64,000 nt of DNA, from assembly GCA_964342355.1 (NCBI GenBank), contig CAYFFG010000002.1, positions 204,670 through 268,669 on the forward strand, given 5' to 3'. The notes under the pieces are model-generated. The model made no database searches, was not told the origin of the DNA, and was given only the letters and a program-made list of their open reading frames with translations. The DNA comes from Hirschia sp964342355 (lineage in GTDB: Bacteria; Pseudomonadota; Alphaproteobacteria; Caulobacterales; Hyphomonadaceae). The position numbers and the translations under genes were made by a program. This document shows, one piece after another, positions 26,101-33,068 of this stretch (the first letter of the stretch is position 1; each line of letters begins with the position of its first letter).

Positions 26101-26316
26101 CATGGCGGTTTCAATCGGATAGGTCACATAACGCTCGACCTCTTCGGGGGCGAGCCCTTCCGTTTCGGTAAACACCTGAACCAGTGACGGGGTGACATCG
26201 GGAAAGGCATCAACAGGCAGCGCGCGGAAGGCAAATAGTCCGCCAAGTGTCATGGCGAGCGCCGCGATGGCGGCCAGGAGCCGTCCTCCGGCGATACGAT
26301 GCATAAAGTTAAACAT
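23191..26316 (-). CDS. czcA: Heavy-metal RND efflux pump, CzcA/CusA family (copy 2)
   Basis: The 1041-aa pump is very similar throughout to the copy at 11168-14266, including the start MHRIAGGRLLAAI and the TM4 motif AIGMMVDGAIVIAEN, which lacks the first relay Asp of classical CzcA. It differs mainly by a longer C-terminal tail. It starts 11 bases after czcB copy 2 and is followed by the P1B ATPase. The pair of operons is best seen as an old module duplication or two independent gains of the same module. Confidence 0.9.
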   Translation of the reverse strand: MFNFMHRIAGGRLLAAIAALAMTLGGLFAFRALPVDAFPDVTPSLVQVFTETEGLAPEEVERYVTYPIETAMSGLPKLDHMRSVSNFGLSVVNIYFEDGTDVYFARQVVGERLAEARGNIPDGFGDPQMGPISTGLGIILYFRLEDASGTRDLVEMREIQDWIVKYQLQTVPGVTEVLSLGGYEKQYQVRLDPDALLAYDIRIGDVMTALERGNKTEGAQFLEIGSEQYTVRGVGLARSIEDLSEIVVNVDDGRPVRVRDLGEIIVGGGVRQGLATANGEGEVVAGLVLKLYGTNTSDVIARVQSRFDAINQNLPDGVTAVPYYDQGTLVNKAAATVTTALWQGAVLVALVVFVFLGGWRPSLVVVLSIPFSVGFAFIAMQWLGISANLMSLGGVAIAIGMMVDGAIVIAENVDRGFRTSGASEDQRDVVARSTAEVIAPLIAAVAVVIVVFLPLFSLQGVEGKTFRPLAASAALAMTGSLFYAALIAPSLANGVMRRSHKQTEHRPGWIARIVSRAAGFFVRQRLAAICLAAVLLLAGGLAGSRLGSEFTPSLEEGDILLRVTMAPSISLTEAADTTTRVEKRLLSTFPEIKSIVTRIGRGEVGAHADPTNSAEAFVELKPRSEWRKGLSPEDLRTAISENLEDVPGIVVNIGQPIAMSVDELLTGTRAELAVKIFGPDSDVLLDKSQDLQAVLQQVDGAAEVQADQITGAPQLVVRVDRAALGRYGLDVEDALDALRASVGGAEAGALFEGVRQFPIVVRFHEDRRDTPEAIRRIVLKSPSGARVPLESVANIEKVIGPRQITREDGERFITVQSNVRGRDIGSFVTEAQALTDANLDLPAGYRVVWGGQFELQQQANARFAVVIPITLGIVLLILLLTFGRLKSAILILLNIPLALTGGALALWLTGLPVSVPATVGFIALFGIALGNGMVLVSFMDDFARAGRDRDALAVEAAGLRARPVLMTAMTTALGLAPLLFATGVGAEVQRPLATVVTGGLVSSTLLTLLVMPALHRWFAPRPDTHHSLLETPHSPEAVPAE

Positions 26317-26327
26317 ATCAAATAATC

Positions 26328-27602
26328 CTAATGACCGTGGCCGTCGCCGAAGGCGTCTTTTTCGAGTTGAGCTTTGAGGGTGAACGCGCCGCGTGTGACG
26401 ATGGTCTCCCCCGCGTCTAGGCCGGAGCGTATCTCCACGAAGCCGCCAGATTTTGTGCCGGTCATGACTGCGCGCGGGGCATAGCCGCCCTCAACGGGCA
26501 CAAAGACGGAAGGTCTGTCTTCAACCAGCTGAACGGCGGACTCCGGGATGCGCAAAACGTTTTCCGGCGCGCCGACGCTCAAATCCGCCGTGACAAACTG
26601 GCCGGGACGCAAACTGCCGTCCGGATTATCGACAATCACCCTTGCCGTGGCGGTGCGGGAGGTCTCATTGATTACCGGCAGGACAAACGCAATTGTGGAC
26701 TGGGCCAGCACATCGCCGTCATCGGTCTTTAGCGCGACGGGCGCGCCGATGCGGATGCGTCCAATATCCTGTTTGTAAACCGCTATATCGGCCCAGACGA
26801 CACTGTCATCGACAATCGTAAAGAGCGGGTCAGCGCCCGCATCCCCGGCGGATACGGTTTCGCCTAATGTGACTGTGCGCCTTACAACCGTTCCGGCGAT
26901 CGGCGCGGTGAGATACGCGTTGGCATTGTCGCCGTCTGCCGCTGTCGCGATACGTTCCAGCGCCGCATGACTGACGCCAGCAGCATGGAGCTCATTTTCC
27001 GCCGCATCGCCATCAGCTCTGGCCGCTTCATACTCGGCGCGCGCATTCTGGAGGTCGGCTTCGGACGTAATCTTGTCCGCAAACAGCTTTTCTTCACGCG
27101 CCAGGGCTTTACTGGCCAGGCTTTCACGCGTTTGCGCCGTCAAATAGGCCGCTTTCAAGCTCGCCAGTTCCCGGCTGCGGATAAGCGCCAGCGTATCGCC
27201 GCGGCTCACCTGATCGCCTTCGCTTGCATAGAGCCTGCCGATGACGCCGCTCACCTTGGGCGACACATTGGCAACGCGGTCTGCATCAAACCGGATTTCC
27301 GCTGGAAGGCTCAACGATTGGGCGATCGCGCCTTCTATCACCGTGGCGGTTTCAATACCCGCTTCTCTGGCCGCGTCAGCAGTCAGTTTAACAAGATCGG
27401 CTTCAGCCTCGTCATGGCCATCATCATGGTCATTATGGTCATCATGCTCGTCACTGGCTTCGTCATGATCATCGTGATCTACGCTGGCGCTCACCGGCGC
27501 CTCATCATGCGTGCCATGTGTATCGGGGCCTGCATCGCTGCATCCCGAAAGCAGTGTAGCCAAAACGAACATGGCCGTTGTCAAAATGAATGTCTGTTTC
27601 AT
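26328..27602 (-). CDS. czcB: RND periplasmic adaptor, CzcB-like lipoprotein (copy 2)
   Basis: The 424-aa adaptor has a signal sequence ending in the lipobox LLSGC (about 18-22). A striking His/Asp/Glu-rich segment follows (about 40-75, DHDDHDEASDEHDDHNDHDD). This could gather metal ions in the periplasm and is absent from copy 1, which has only an acidic run. Coiled-coil hairpin and barrel domains follow. Its ATG overlaps the czcC stop (ATGA). The C-terminus ends GDGHGH, again metal-binding in look. Confidence 0.9.
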   Translation of the reverse strand: MKQTFILTTAMFVLATLLSGCSDAGPDTHGTHDEAPVSASVDHDDHDEASDEHDDHNDHDDGHDEAEADLVKLTADAAREAGIETATVIEGAIAQSLSLPAEIRFDADRVANVSPKVSGVIGRLYASEGDQVSRGDTLALIRSRELASLKAAYLTAQTRESLASKALAREEKLFADKITSEADLQNARAEYEAARADGDAAENELHAAGVSHAALERIATAADGDNANAYLTAPIAGTVVRRTVTLGETVSAGDAGADPLFTIVDDSVVWADIAVYKQDIGRIRIGAPVALKTDDGDVLAQSTIAFVLPVINETSRTATARVIVDNPDGSLRPGQFVTADLSVGAPENVLRIPESAVQLVEDRPSVFVPVEGGYAPRAVMTGTKSGGFVEIRSGLDAGETIVTRGAFTLKAQLEKDAFGDGHGH

Positions 27603-28891
27603 TGGAAGTCTCCATTGAAGGGGGCCGCGCCAATCAGGCTTTTCAGGCGCATCAGGTCGGCATTAAGGGTGCGGCGGGCGTCGATGACACCAAGGCCCGC
27701 CTCAATAAGTCCCTTGCGGGCATCGAGGGTCGTCGTGAGATCAAACCGGCCTGCCGCATAGCCTTGGACGGAGGCGTCATAAGCCGAACGGGCGGCAGGT
27801 AAGGCATCATTTTCGAGCAATGCGAGCCGGGCCTGCGCTGTGCGCACGCGCGCAGCGGCGGCTTGCTGCTGCGCGCGCAATCTCGCTTCAACGGCAACCG
27901 CGTTAATCCGCTCGGCATCGGCGCGAAGCCCGGCTGCCCGCGCGGCGTCACGGTTGCGGTCAAAGAGCGGGATGGGAACGCTGACACCGAGCAAGAGGGC
28001 ATTGTCGCCAGTCTCTTCAAACTGGCGGACACCTGCGCTGAGGGTAAGATCAGGCACGCCTGCGGCGCGCGCGGCAATTTGCTCTGCATCGCGGGCATCG
28101 GCGCTAGCCTTGGCTGCGGCGATAGCGGGGTGCTGGGTCAGTTCTCGGGTGCGAGGGAGTGTTTCAGGGTCTTCCAATGCGCTTGAGCGCGGCGGCGCAA
28201 ATTCAGGGTTGGCACTCCCCCAAAGCGCGGCGATTTCATAACGTCGCTGATCGATTTCAGCTTCGGCGGCAAGCGCTGCTGCTTTCAAAGCTGCCGCATC
28301 TGCATCGGCGCGAGAGCGTTCAGGCGGGGCGGCTGCCCCGGCATCAACGCGTTTTGCAACCGTCTCAGCCAAAGAAACGGCGAGATCTGCGGACTTCCGC
28401 GCCAGAGCGGCAAGTTCGGTTGCCGCAATCAGGTCGTAATAGAGCAAGGCCGCTTCTAATTCGGTGTCTCTTAAAATGACGCGGCACTGAGCATCGGCAA
28501 GCGCGGCGCGTGCCCTAGCGGCGCGCTCACGTTTTCCGCGTTTTCCGCCAAGCTGAAAGGTCTGCTCGAATGCGAGCGTCGTTTCTGTCTGGTCGAACCC
28601 GCTGAGCGGGCCTGAGCCAGAGAAATTTTCCACCTCAAGCCCAATGGAGGGATTGAGCCGCCGTCCGGCCTGATCAGCATCGGCGAGGCTTGCGCGCGCT
28701 TCCAGCGCGGCGCGGCGCACATCTGGCGAGGCATAGCGTATCTGGGTGAGCGCCGTATCGAGGGTAAGCGGCGCATCTGGCACGATGGCTGGCGCGCTGC
28801 CTGCTGGCCCGTTGCACGGGGCCGCGACCGCAGTGCCTGCAAAGGCAGCCGCGATCAGGGCGCACAGCGCGCCCTGTCTAAATTTTGGCAT
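27599..28891 (-). CDS. czcC: Outer-membrane efflux channel, CzcC/TolC family (copy 2)
   Basis: The 430-aa protein has a signal peptide (ALCALIAAAFAGTAVAAP) and two TolC-type repeats, with the segment VSVPIPLFDRNRDAARAAG matching copy 1. It forms the outer-membrane tunnel of the second Czc pump. The stop overlaps the czcB start. It lies 73 bases after the small secreted protein gene. Base composition is more GC-rich than copy 1, which argues that the two modules are not a recent tandem duplication. Confidence 0.88.
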   Translation of the reverse strand: MPKFRQGALCALIAAAFAGTAVAAPCNGPAGSAPAIVPDAPLTLDTALTQIRYASPDVRRAALEARASLADADQAGRRLNPSIGLEVENFSGSGPLSGFDQTETTLAFEQTFQLGGKRGKRERAARARAALADAQCRVILRDTELEAALLYYDLIAATELAALARKSADLAVSLAETVAKRVDAGAAAPPERSRADADAAALKAAALAAEAEIDQRRYEIAALWGSANPEFAPPRSSALEDPETLPRTRELTQHPAIAAAKASADARDAEQIAARAAGVPDLTLSAGVRQFEETGDNALLLGVSVPIPLFDRNRDAARAAGLRADAERINAVAVEARLRAQQQAAAARVRTAQARLALLENDALPAARSAYDASVQGYAAGRFDLTTTLDARKGLIEAGLGVIDARRTLNADLMRLKSLIGAAPFNGDFQ

Positions 28892-28964
28892 AGGGTATTT
28901 GTCCTTGTGGTAATCTGAAACGAGATCAAATCCGCGCGGGAAAGCGCGAGATCAGAGAGTCAGA

Positions 28965-29321
28965 TTAGGCACGCGGAGGGCGGTAAAGACCGTTAGGACC
29001 GGCCCGTGCAAGGAACTGATCAGCGCCGGGACGCAAAGCGAGAGAGGCGGGACAGACAAGCGACAAATTGGCGGCCCTCATGCCGACCATATGCACATGG
29101 CACGTCCCGCAATTGTGGGCGTGGTGGTCATGGTCAGGACGCTGTTCACCACTATCCTGGTCGATACCGGTGTGGCTTTCAGATATATCGGCGCTCTGGC
29201 AGGCAATTTCATCGGCGCTGACAGGATGAATATCTGCCGCAGAAGCGCCCATACCCATCGTCACAGCGAGCATGACGCTGAGCCAAAGTCTGGTAGAACA
29301 GATGAGCGCGGCAAATTTCAT
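28965..29321 (-). CDS. Small secreted His/Cys-rich protein heading the second czc operon
   Basis: The 118-aa protein has a signal peptide (VMLAVTMGMGASAA), a DHDHHAHNCGTCHVH cluster and a C-terminus ending GPNGLYRPPRA. It matches the protein at 16844-17278 in position, CxxC motif and RPPR tail (DUF2946-like). It is the first gene after the MerR-type promoter at 29422-29452. The His/Cys cluster suggests a periplasmic metal-binding role, perhaps handing ions to the adaptor or channel; this is inference. Confidence 0.7.
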   Translation of the reverse strand: MKFAALICSTRLWLSVMLAVTMGMGASAADIHPVSADEIACQSADISESHTGIDQDSGEQRPDHDHHAHNCGTCHVHMVGMRAANLSLVCPASLALRPGADQFLARAGPNGLYRPPRA

Positions 29322-29421
29322 TGTTTCAGATCATATCCGTTTTCGATGTCAAAATCATTAAATCAATTCATTAAGTCGGTGCGACTCGTCGTCATTACCG
29401 CTCTTTTCCAACTATTTTGCC

Positions 29422-29452
29422 TCTATACTCGCTACAGCGACTGTAGGGGCAA
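29422..29452 (-). promoter_or_regulatory. MerR-type promoter of czc operon 2
   Basis: On the minus strand TTGCCC and TATAGA are separated by 19 bases holding CTACAG-TCG-CTGTAG. It starts 25 bases after the merR stop and drives the secreted protein, czcCBA and probably the P1B ATPase. Confidence 0.85.
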
Positions 29453-29476
29453 GCGCTTTCTTCAAAGTATGCAAAA

Positions 29477-29935
29477 TCACACTCGCGCGCCAAGTTTAGT
29501 GGCAACTGCCGTACCCTCATGAGACTCCAGACATTGACTGTGATCGCCGAGGCTTTCCAGGACTTTACAAGTGGCGATGCTGCCGCCTTCGCACGCCGAT
29601 ACCATGCGTTTGAGCTCTGCTTCCAACCCTTCAAGTTGGGAGAGTTTCAGGCGCACGTCCGCCAACTGCCGACGCGCGATGACATCGACATGCGCGCAGT
29701 CTTCGCCTGGTTTATGCTGCAAATCTATCAGCTCGCGGATGGAGTCGATAGGAAACCCCAGATCGCGGGCATGACGGATGAACAATAATCGCTGCACGGC
29801 GTCATCGCCATAAAGTCTTTGACCACTTGTGCTGCGCTCCGGCTCACCCATCAGATCGATGGACTCGTAATAGCGAATGGTGGTGACTTTTACGCCCGCT
29901 GCTTTGGATAAACGTCCGATCGTCATCTGCTTCAT
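29477..29935 (-). CDS. MerR-family metal sensor (module 2)
   Basis: The 152-aa regulator has the MerR winged helix (MTIGRLSKAAGVKVTTIRYY) and C-terminal cysteines in EDCAHVD, SACEGG, ATCK and SQC, plus nearby histidines. This is typical of Zn/Cd/Pb sensors, with more cysteines than the module 1 homologue. AGGA lies six bases before ATG 29935. As in module 1, the gene sits between two dyad promoters (29422-29452 and 29955-29985). The oxidase promoter at 20970 has the same dyad, so it may answer to this protein too. Confidence 0.88.
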   Translation of the reverse strand: MKQMTIGRLSKAAGVKVTTIRYYESIDLMGEPERSTSGQRLYGDDAVQRLLFIRHARDLGFPIDSIRELIDLQHKPGEDCAHVDVIARRQLADVRLKLSQLEGLEAELKRMVSACEGGSIATCKVLESLGDHSQCLESHEGTAVATKLGARV

Positions 29936-29954
29936 GAAGTCCTCCGTAAAAAAC

Positions 29955-29985
29955 TCTTGCCCCTACAGTCACTGTAGACTGTAGG
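29955..29985 (+). promoter_or_regulatory. MerR-type promoter of the divergent transporter operon (module 2)
   Basis: TTGCCC and TAGGGT are 19 bases apart and enclose CTACAG-TCA-CTGTAG. It lies between merR (minus) and the cation transporter at 30028 (plus), about 43 bases before its start. Confidence 0.75.
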
Positions 29986-30027
29986 GTTTAACCAGAATCG
30001 TCAATTACAAAGTTAAAGTGGAAAGAC

Positions 30028-30672
30028 ATGTCTGGTTGTTGCGAAGAGAAATCATTTGACGGCGTATCGCCCGCTTATCGCAGAGCGCTCATAGCTGTGA
30101 TTGCGATCAATGCGGTGATGTTCGTTGTCGAGATGGCCGCTGGCTTGCTGTCTGGATCGCAGGCTTTGAAAGCCGACGCGCTCGATTTTGCAGGCGATAC
30201 CGCGACTTATGCGCTAAGCCTTTTTGTCATTGGCGCGTCATTGCGAACCCGCGCCCGCGCTTCGCTCATAAAAGGCGCGTCTCTGGCTGTGATTGCGATC
30301 GCTGTGCTCACCATGACAGGTTTGCGTGTGCTTGAGGGTACACCGCCGGAAGCTGGAACCATGGGAGCTATCGGGCTGCTAGCCCTACTGGCCAATCTAA
30401 CCAGTGTGTTCATCCTGCTGCGCTGGCGCGACGGTGATAGCAATGTCCGCTCTGTCTGGCTGTGTTCGCGTAATGATGCGATTGGCAATGTCGGTGTGAT
30501 CGCTGCAGGAGCGCTGGTCGCGGCAACAGGCGCGGCATGGCCGGACCTCGTCGTGGCGGCGCTGCTCGCGAGCCTCTTCCTAAAATCAGCCGCCGCCATC
30601 ACACTGCAAGCCCTTGGTGAGCTTAAGTCCCAGCAAACCCGACAAGCGCCAGCCACGGAGACAACGCAATGA
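30028..30672 (+). CDS. CDF-like cation transporter without cytoplasmic domain (module 2)
   Basis: The 214-aa protein parallels the module 1 transporter: six membrane segments, TM2 DFAGD (DxxxD), TM5 CSRNDAIGN, a Cys pair at the start (SGCCEEK) and no C-terminal cytoplasmic domain. It should export the metal sensed by the adjacent MerR. The stop overlaps the next gene as ATGA. The position four residues before the TM5 Asp is Cys here and Phe in module 1, so the two may differ in ion preference. Confidence 0.8.
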   Translation: MSGCCEEKSFDGVSPAYRRALIAVIAINAVMFVVEMAAGLLSGSQALKADALDFAGDTATYALSLFVIGASLRTRARASLIKGASLAVIAIAVLTMTGLRVLEGTPPEAGTMGAIGLLALLANLTSVFILLRWRDGDSNVRSVWLCSRNDAIGNVGVIAAGALVAATGAAWPDLVVAALLASLFLKSAAAITLQALGELKSQQTRQAPATETTQ

Positions 30673-31121
30673 GCCTCCGTGTTCCGCCGATTGTCCAGTT
30701 TCTCGTCTGCGCGCTTCTCGCTTGGGGCCTCGCTCAGCTTATGCCTCAACCAACCTTCGGCTCACCCCTTTGGGCAGTTGCTGGATACGGATTTATCCTT
30801 TCGGGGACCGTCTTGCTGGCGCTCGCTGTGTTGGCCTTTATCCGCGCCCGGACGACCGTTAATCCGCTTGCGCCTGACCAGGCCCGGACGCTGGTCACAA
30901 ACGGGCTTTATCGTTTCACCCGCAACCCGATGTATCTGGCAATGGCGCTGATCTTGATCGGCGGCGCATTTGCGCTCGGCAACATCGCCGCATTGGCGGC
31001 TCCGGTTGTTTTCGTCTGCGCAATGACAGAGCTCCAGATTAAACCCGAAGAGCACGCGTTACAAACTATCTTTGGCGAAGCATTTACCGCTTATCGCAAA
31101 CAGACCCGGCGCTGGCTGTGA
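30669..31121 (+). CDS. Isoprenylcysteine carboxyl methyltransferase-like membrane protein (1)
   Basis: The 150-aa protein has four membrane segments and the C-terminal signature TNGLYRFTRNPMYLAMALIL (about 94-113), followed by EEHALQTIFGEAFTAYRKQT. This is the isoprenylcysteine/phospholipid methyltransferase superfamily. The G-YRFTRNPMY and E..L...G..Y pieces bind S-adenosylmethionine. It is coupled to the cation transporter by ATGA. The substrate is unknown; bacteria do not prenylate proteins in this way, so a lipid or quinone-like target is more likely. Confidence 0.75.
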   Translation: MSLRVPPIVQFLVCALLAWGLAQLMPQPTFGSPLWAVAGYGFILSGTVLLALAVLAFIRARTTVNPLAPDQARTLVTNGLYRFTRNPMYLAMALILIGGAFALGNIAALAAPVVFVCAMTELQIKPEEHALQTIFGEAFTAYRKQTRRWL

Positions 31122-31131
31122 GGTGGCAGAA

Positions 31132-31704
31132 ATGATTGATCCACCTGTCTGGATGACGTGGGCCGCTTTTGGTCTCTCGCTGACTGGGGCGCTGTCCATA
31201 TTCGGATTATCGGCTGTAGCGGCGCTACGCTCTGATTTTCAATTCTTCCCACCGCCCAGCAAACGGAGTTGGCAGCATCGGACATTCCTCGCACTTTTCC
31301 GGCTCTATCTCTATCCGCTGATCGCTCTGACCGTGTTTGTTTTCGCGCCGCTGGAAGGCCCATACGCATTGGTACAATATGGCGTGGGCGGAGCATTGCT
31401 GCTCATCGGTTTCGGTATGGCGATCCGGATCACGCTTTATATGGGATGGCGCAATGCCTTTGGTGAAAAGCTCGGATTGATGACAACCGGCTGGTTCGCA
31501 CGGAGCCGCAACCCCATCTATGTGTTTACTTGGCTTGGCATAACTGGGTGGGCCATGCCGGCCAATTCCTGGCTGGTTACGCTGCTACTCAGCTTGTGGG
31601 CGCTTATGTATCTCATCGCGCCCTATTTCGAAGAACCTTGGCTTGAAGCCGAGTATGGGGAAGCATATCATGACTATGCAAGTCGAACGCATCGCTTTTT
31701 TTGA
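31132..31704 (+). CDS. Isoprenylcysteine carboxyl methyltransferase-like membrane protein (2)
   Basis: The 190-aa protein starts at ATG 31132 behind GAGGTGG. It has five or so membrane segments and the family signature TTGWFARSRNPIYVFTWLG (about 120-138) with EEPWLEAEYGEAYHDYASRT near the end. It follows the previous methyltransferase-like gene by 10 bases and belongs to the metal-induced operon from 29955. It ends 178 bases before a convergent gene; I see no clear terminator in between. Confidence 0.75.
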   Translation: MIDPPVWMTWAAFGLSLTGALSIFGLSAVAALRSDFQFFPPPSKRSWQHRTFLALFRLYLYPLIALTVFVFAPLEGPYALVQYGVGGALLLIGFGMAIRITLYMGWRNAFGEKLGLMTTGWFARSRNPIYVFTWLGITGWAMPANSWLVTLLLSLWALMYLIAPYFEEPWLEAEYGEAYHDYASRTHRFF

Positions 31705-31882
31705 TGAGACAAAGCCGATACCTCGCTATGGCGCGGTCAACTCGTGCACAAGCGACTACCGAATTGACCGCGACTTGTAATTCCAACTGGTCTACGAACA
31801 TTGGGTAAGCGTGCACCCCATTAATCTCAATCCAGCGCTCGCATAGCGCGCCGCAAAAAGGGGATACGCGCTTCGAAGTGTT

Positions 31883-32605
31883 TCACTCGGCGCTTCTCTT
31901 GCGCCGCCAGGCAATCAGGCTGCGGCGCATCTTGATAATGAGCAGGATGAGGCCGGAGATCGCGACGAAGATTGCGGCACCGGCGGCCGTAATCAACAGC
32001 GGGTGATTGAAGTCGGCGCCATCATCATAATCCATGATGTGTAGTTTCCAGAAGAAATCATAAAACCGCCAGGTCGAAGAGCGTCGAGCGCGGACTTCGG
32101 CGGTGTTCGGATCAATGTAAAGTGTGGTGGCATCGCCATCCTTGAATGTGACACGCCAGACAGGTCCCGGGCGACCATATTCGGAGGGCGGATCGAGAAG
32201 GGTTTCGATGTCCTCAAACGCCCCTTTTCCGGAATAGTCAGCCTCGGCGATCTTGCGTGCAAGCGTTTCGTCGACAGGGCTGAGAACGGTTCCTGTCCGG
32301 GCGTGGACGACAGTGGTTTTTCCATCAGGTGTTTTCAGTCGCCAGACCGGTTCGCCTAGAACCTGCCCGAGCGAGGTTTCGGCAATGTAGGTCAACTGCG
32401 CTCGGTCAGCTGCACTGTTCAGGGAGACAAGTGTGGCTGGATTGACGCTGAGCGGATCGCTGGCAGCAATCTTGTGCTCGCCGCGCACCTGCTCAATTGG
32501 GATAGCGCTCATGACGAGGCCGCCTGCGATCCAGAGCATGATCTGAATCCCGACGATCAGGGCGACCCATTTATGAATTTTCACGGTCCATCTGAGTACA
32601 GCCAT
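31883..32605 (-). CDS. PepSY-domain membrane protein
   Basis: The 240-aa protein has an N-terminal membrane helix (ALIVGIQIMLWIAGGLV), a periplasmic region with two PepSY-like repeats and a C-terminal helix (ITAAGAAIFVAISGLILLII) with a basic tail. One repeat contains VWRLKTPDGKTTVVHARTG, the other VWRVTFKDGDATTLYIDPNT. PepSY membrane proteins are common in metal operons and may act in reduction or assembly. It is last in the cusCBA-cusF operon, 22 bases after cusF. Confidence 0.75.
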   Translation of the reverse strand: MAVLRWTVKIHKWVALIVGIQIMLWIAGGLVMSAIPIEQVRGEHKIAASDPLSVNPATLVSLNSAADRAQLTYIAETSLGQVLGEPVWRLKTPDGKTTVVHARTGTVLSPVDETLARKIAEADYSGKGAFEDIETLLDPPSEYGRPGPVWRVTFKDGDATTLYIDPNTAEVRARRSSTWRFYDFFWKLHIMDYDDGADFNHPLLITAAGAAIFVAISGLILLIIKMRRSLIAWRRKRSAE

Positions 32606-32627
32606 AAAGCGCCCTCCCGATTGTCCT

Positions 32628-33068
32628 TTAGTGGTCCATCATGCCATTGAGGCAGTCGGTGCCGTCTGCGCCTGTGTTGCAGATTGCCATGATCCGGTAG
32701 GAACCGTCACGGCCCTGCTTGACCATGAACGCCACCTCATCGCCTTCGGTGAAACCTGACAGGTCAACACCCCCCATGATATCAAAGCCCATGGTCATGG
32801 CCCCCATTTCGATGCTGCCATCAAACGGTCCGTGTTCAATAGTCAGGAAGTCGCCCTGGCCGCCAACAGAGCGGATCACGCCCGTGGCGTGACCGATGCC
32901 GTCCCCTATCGCGCCCATTTCGTGGTTGCCATGATCCATTCCATTATTGTCGGCCATTTCCATCGGCTTGTTTGTTTCGCTCCTGTGTGACGCCGGTTCG
33001 TCAGCACCGCCGCAGGCGGCCAAACCGAGCGCGAACAGGCCGGTGGTGATTATGGTGAGGAGTTTCAT
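32628..33068 (-). CDS. cusF: CusF-like periplasmic copper chaperone, lipoprotein
   Basis: The 146-aa protein has a lipobox LAAC (about 17-20), a Met/His-rich linker (MEMADNNGMDHGNHEMG) and a CusF-type OB-fold domain (about 65-130). In the latter, GAMTMGFDI supplies the usual MxM copper ligands and a tail CNTGADGTDC follows. It should hand Cu(I)/Ag(I) to the Cus pump. The ATG overlaps the cusA stop (ATGA). It is longer than E. coli CusF (110 aa) because of the linker and tail. Confidence 0.85.
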   Translation of the reverse strand: MKLLTIITTGLFALGLAACGGADEPASHRSETNKPMEMADNNGMDHGNHEMGAIGDGIGHATGVIRSVGGQGDFLTIEHGPFDGSIEMGAMTMGFDIMGGVDLSGFTEGDEVAFMVKQGRDGSYRIMAICNTGADGTDCLNGMMDH

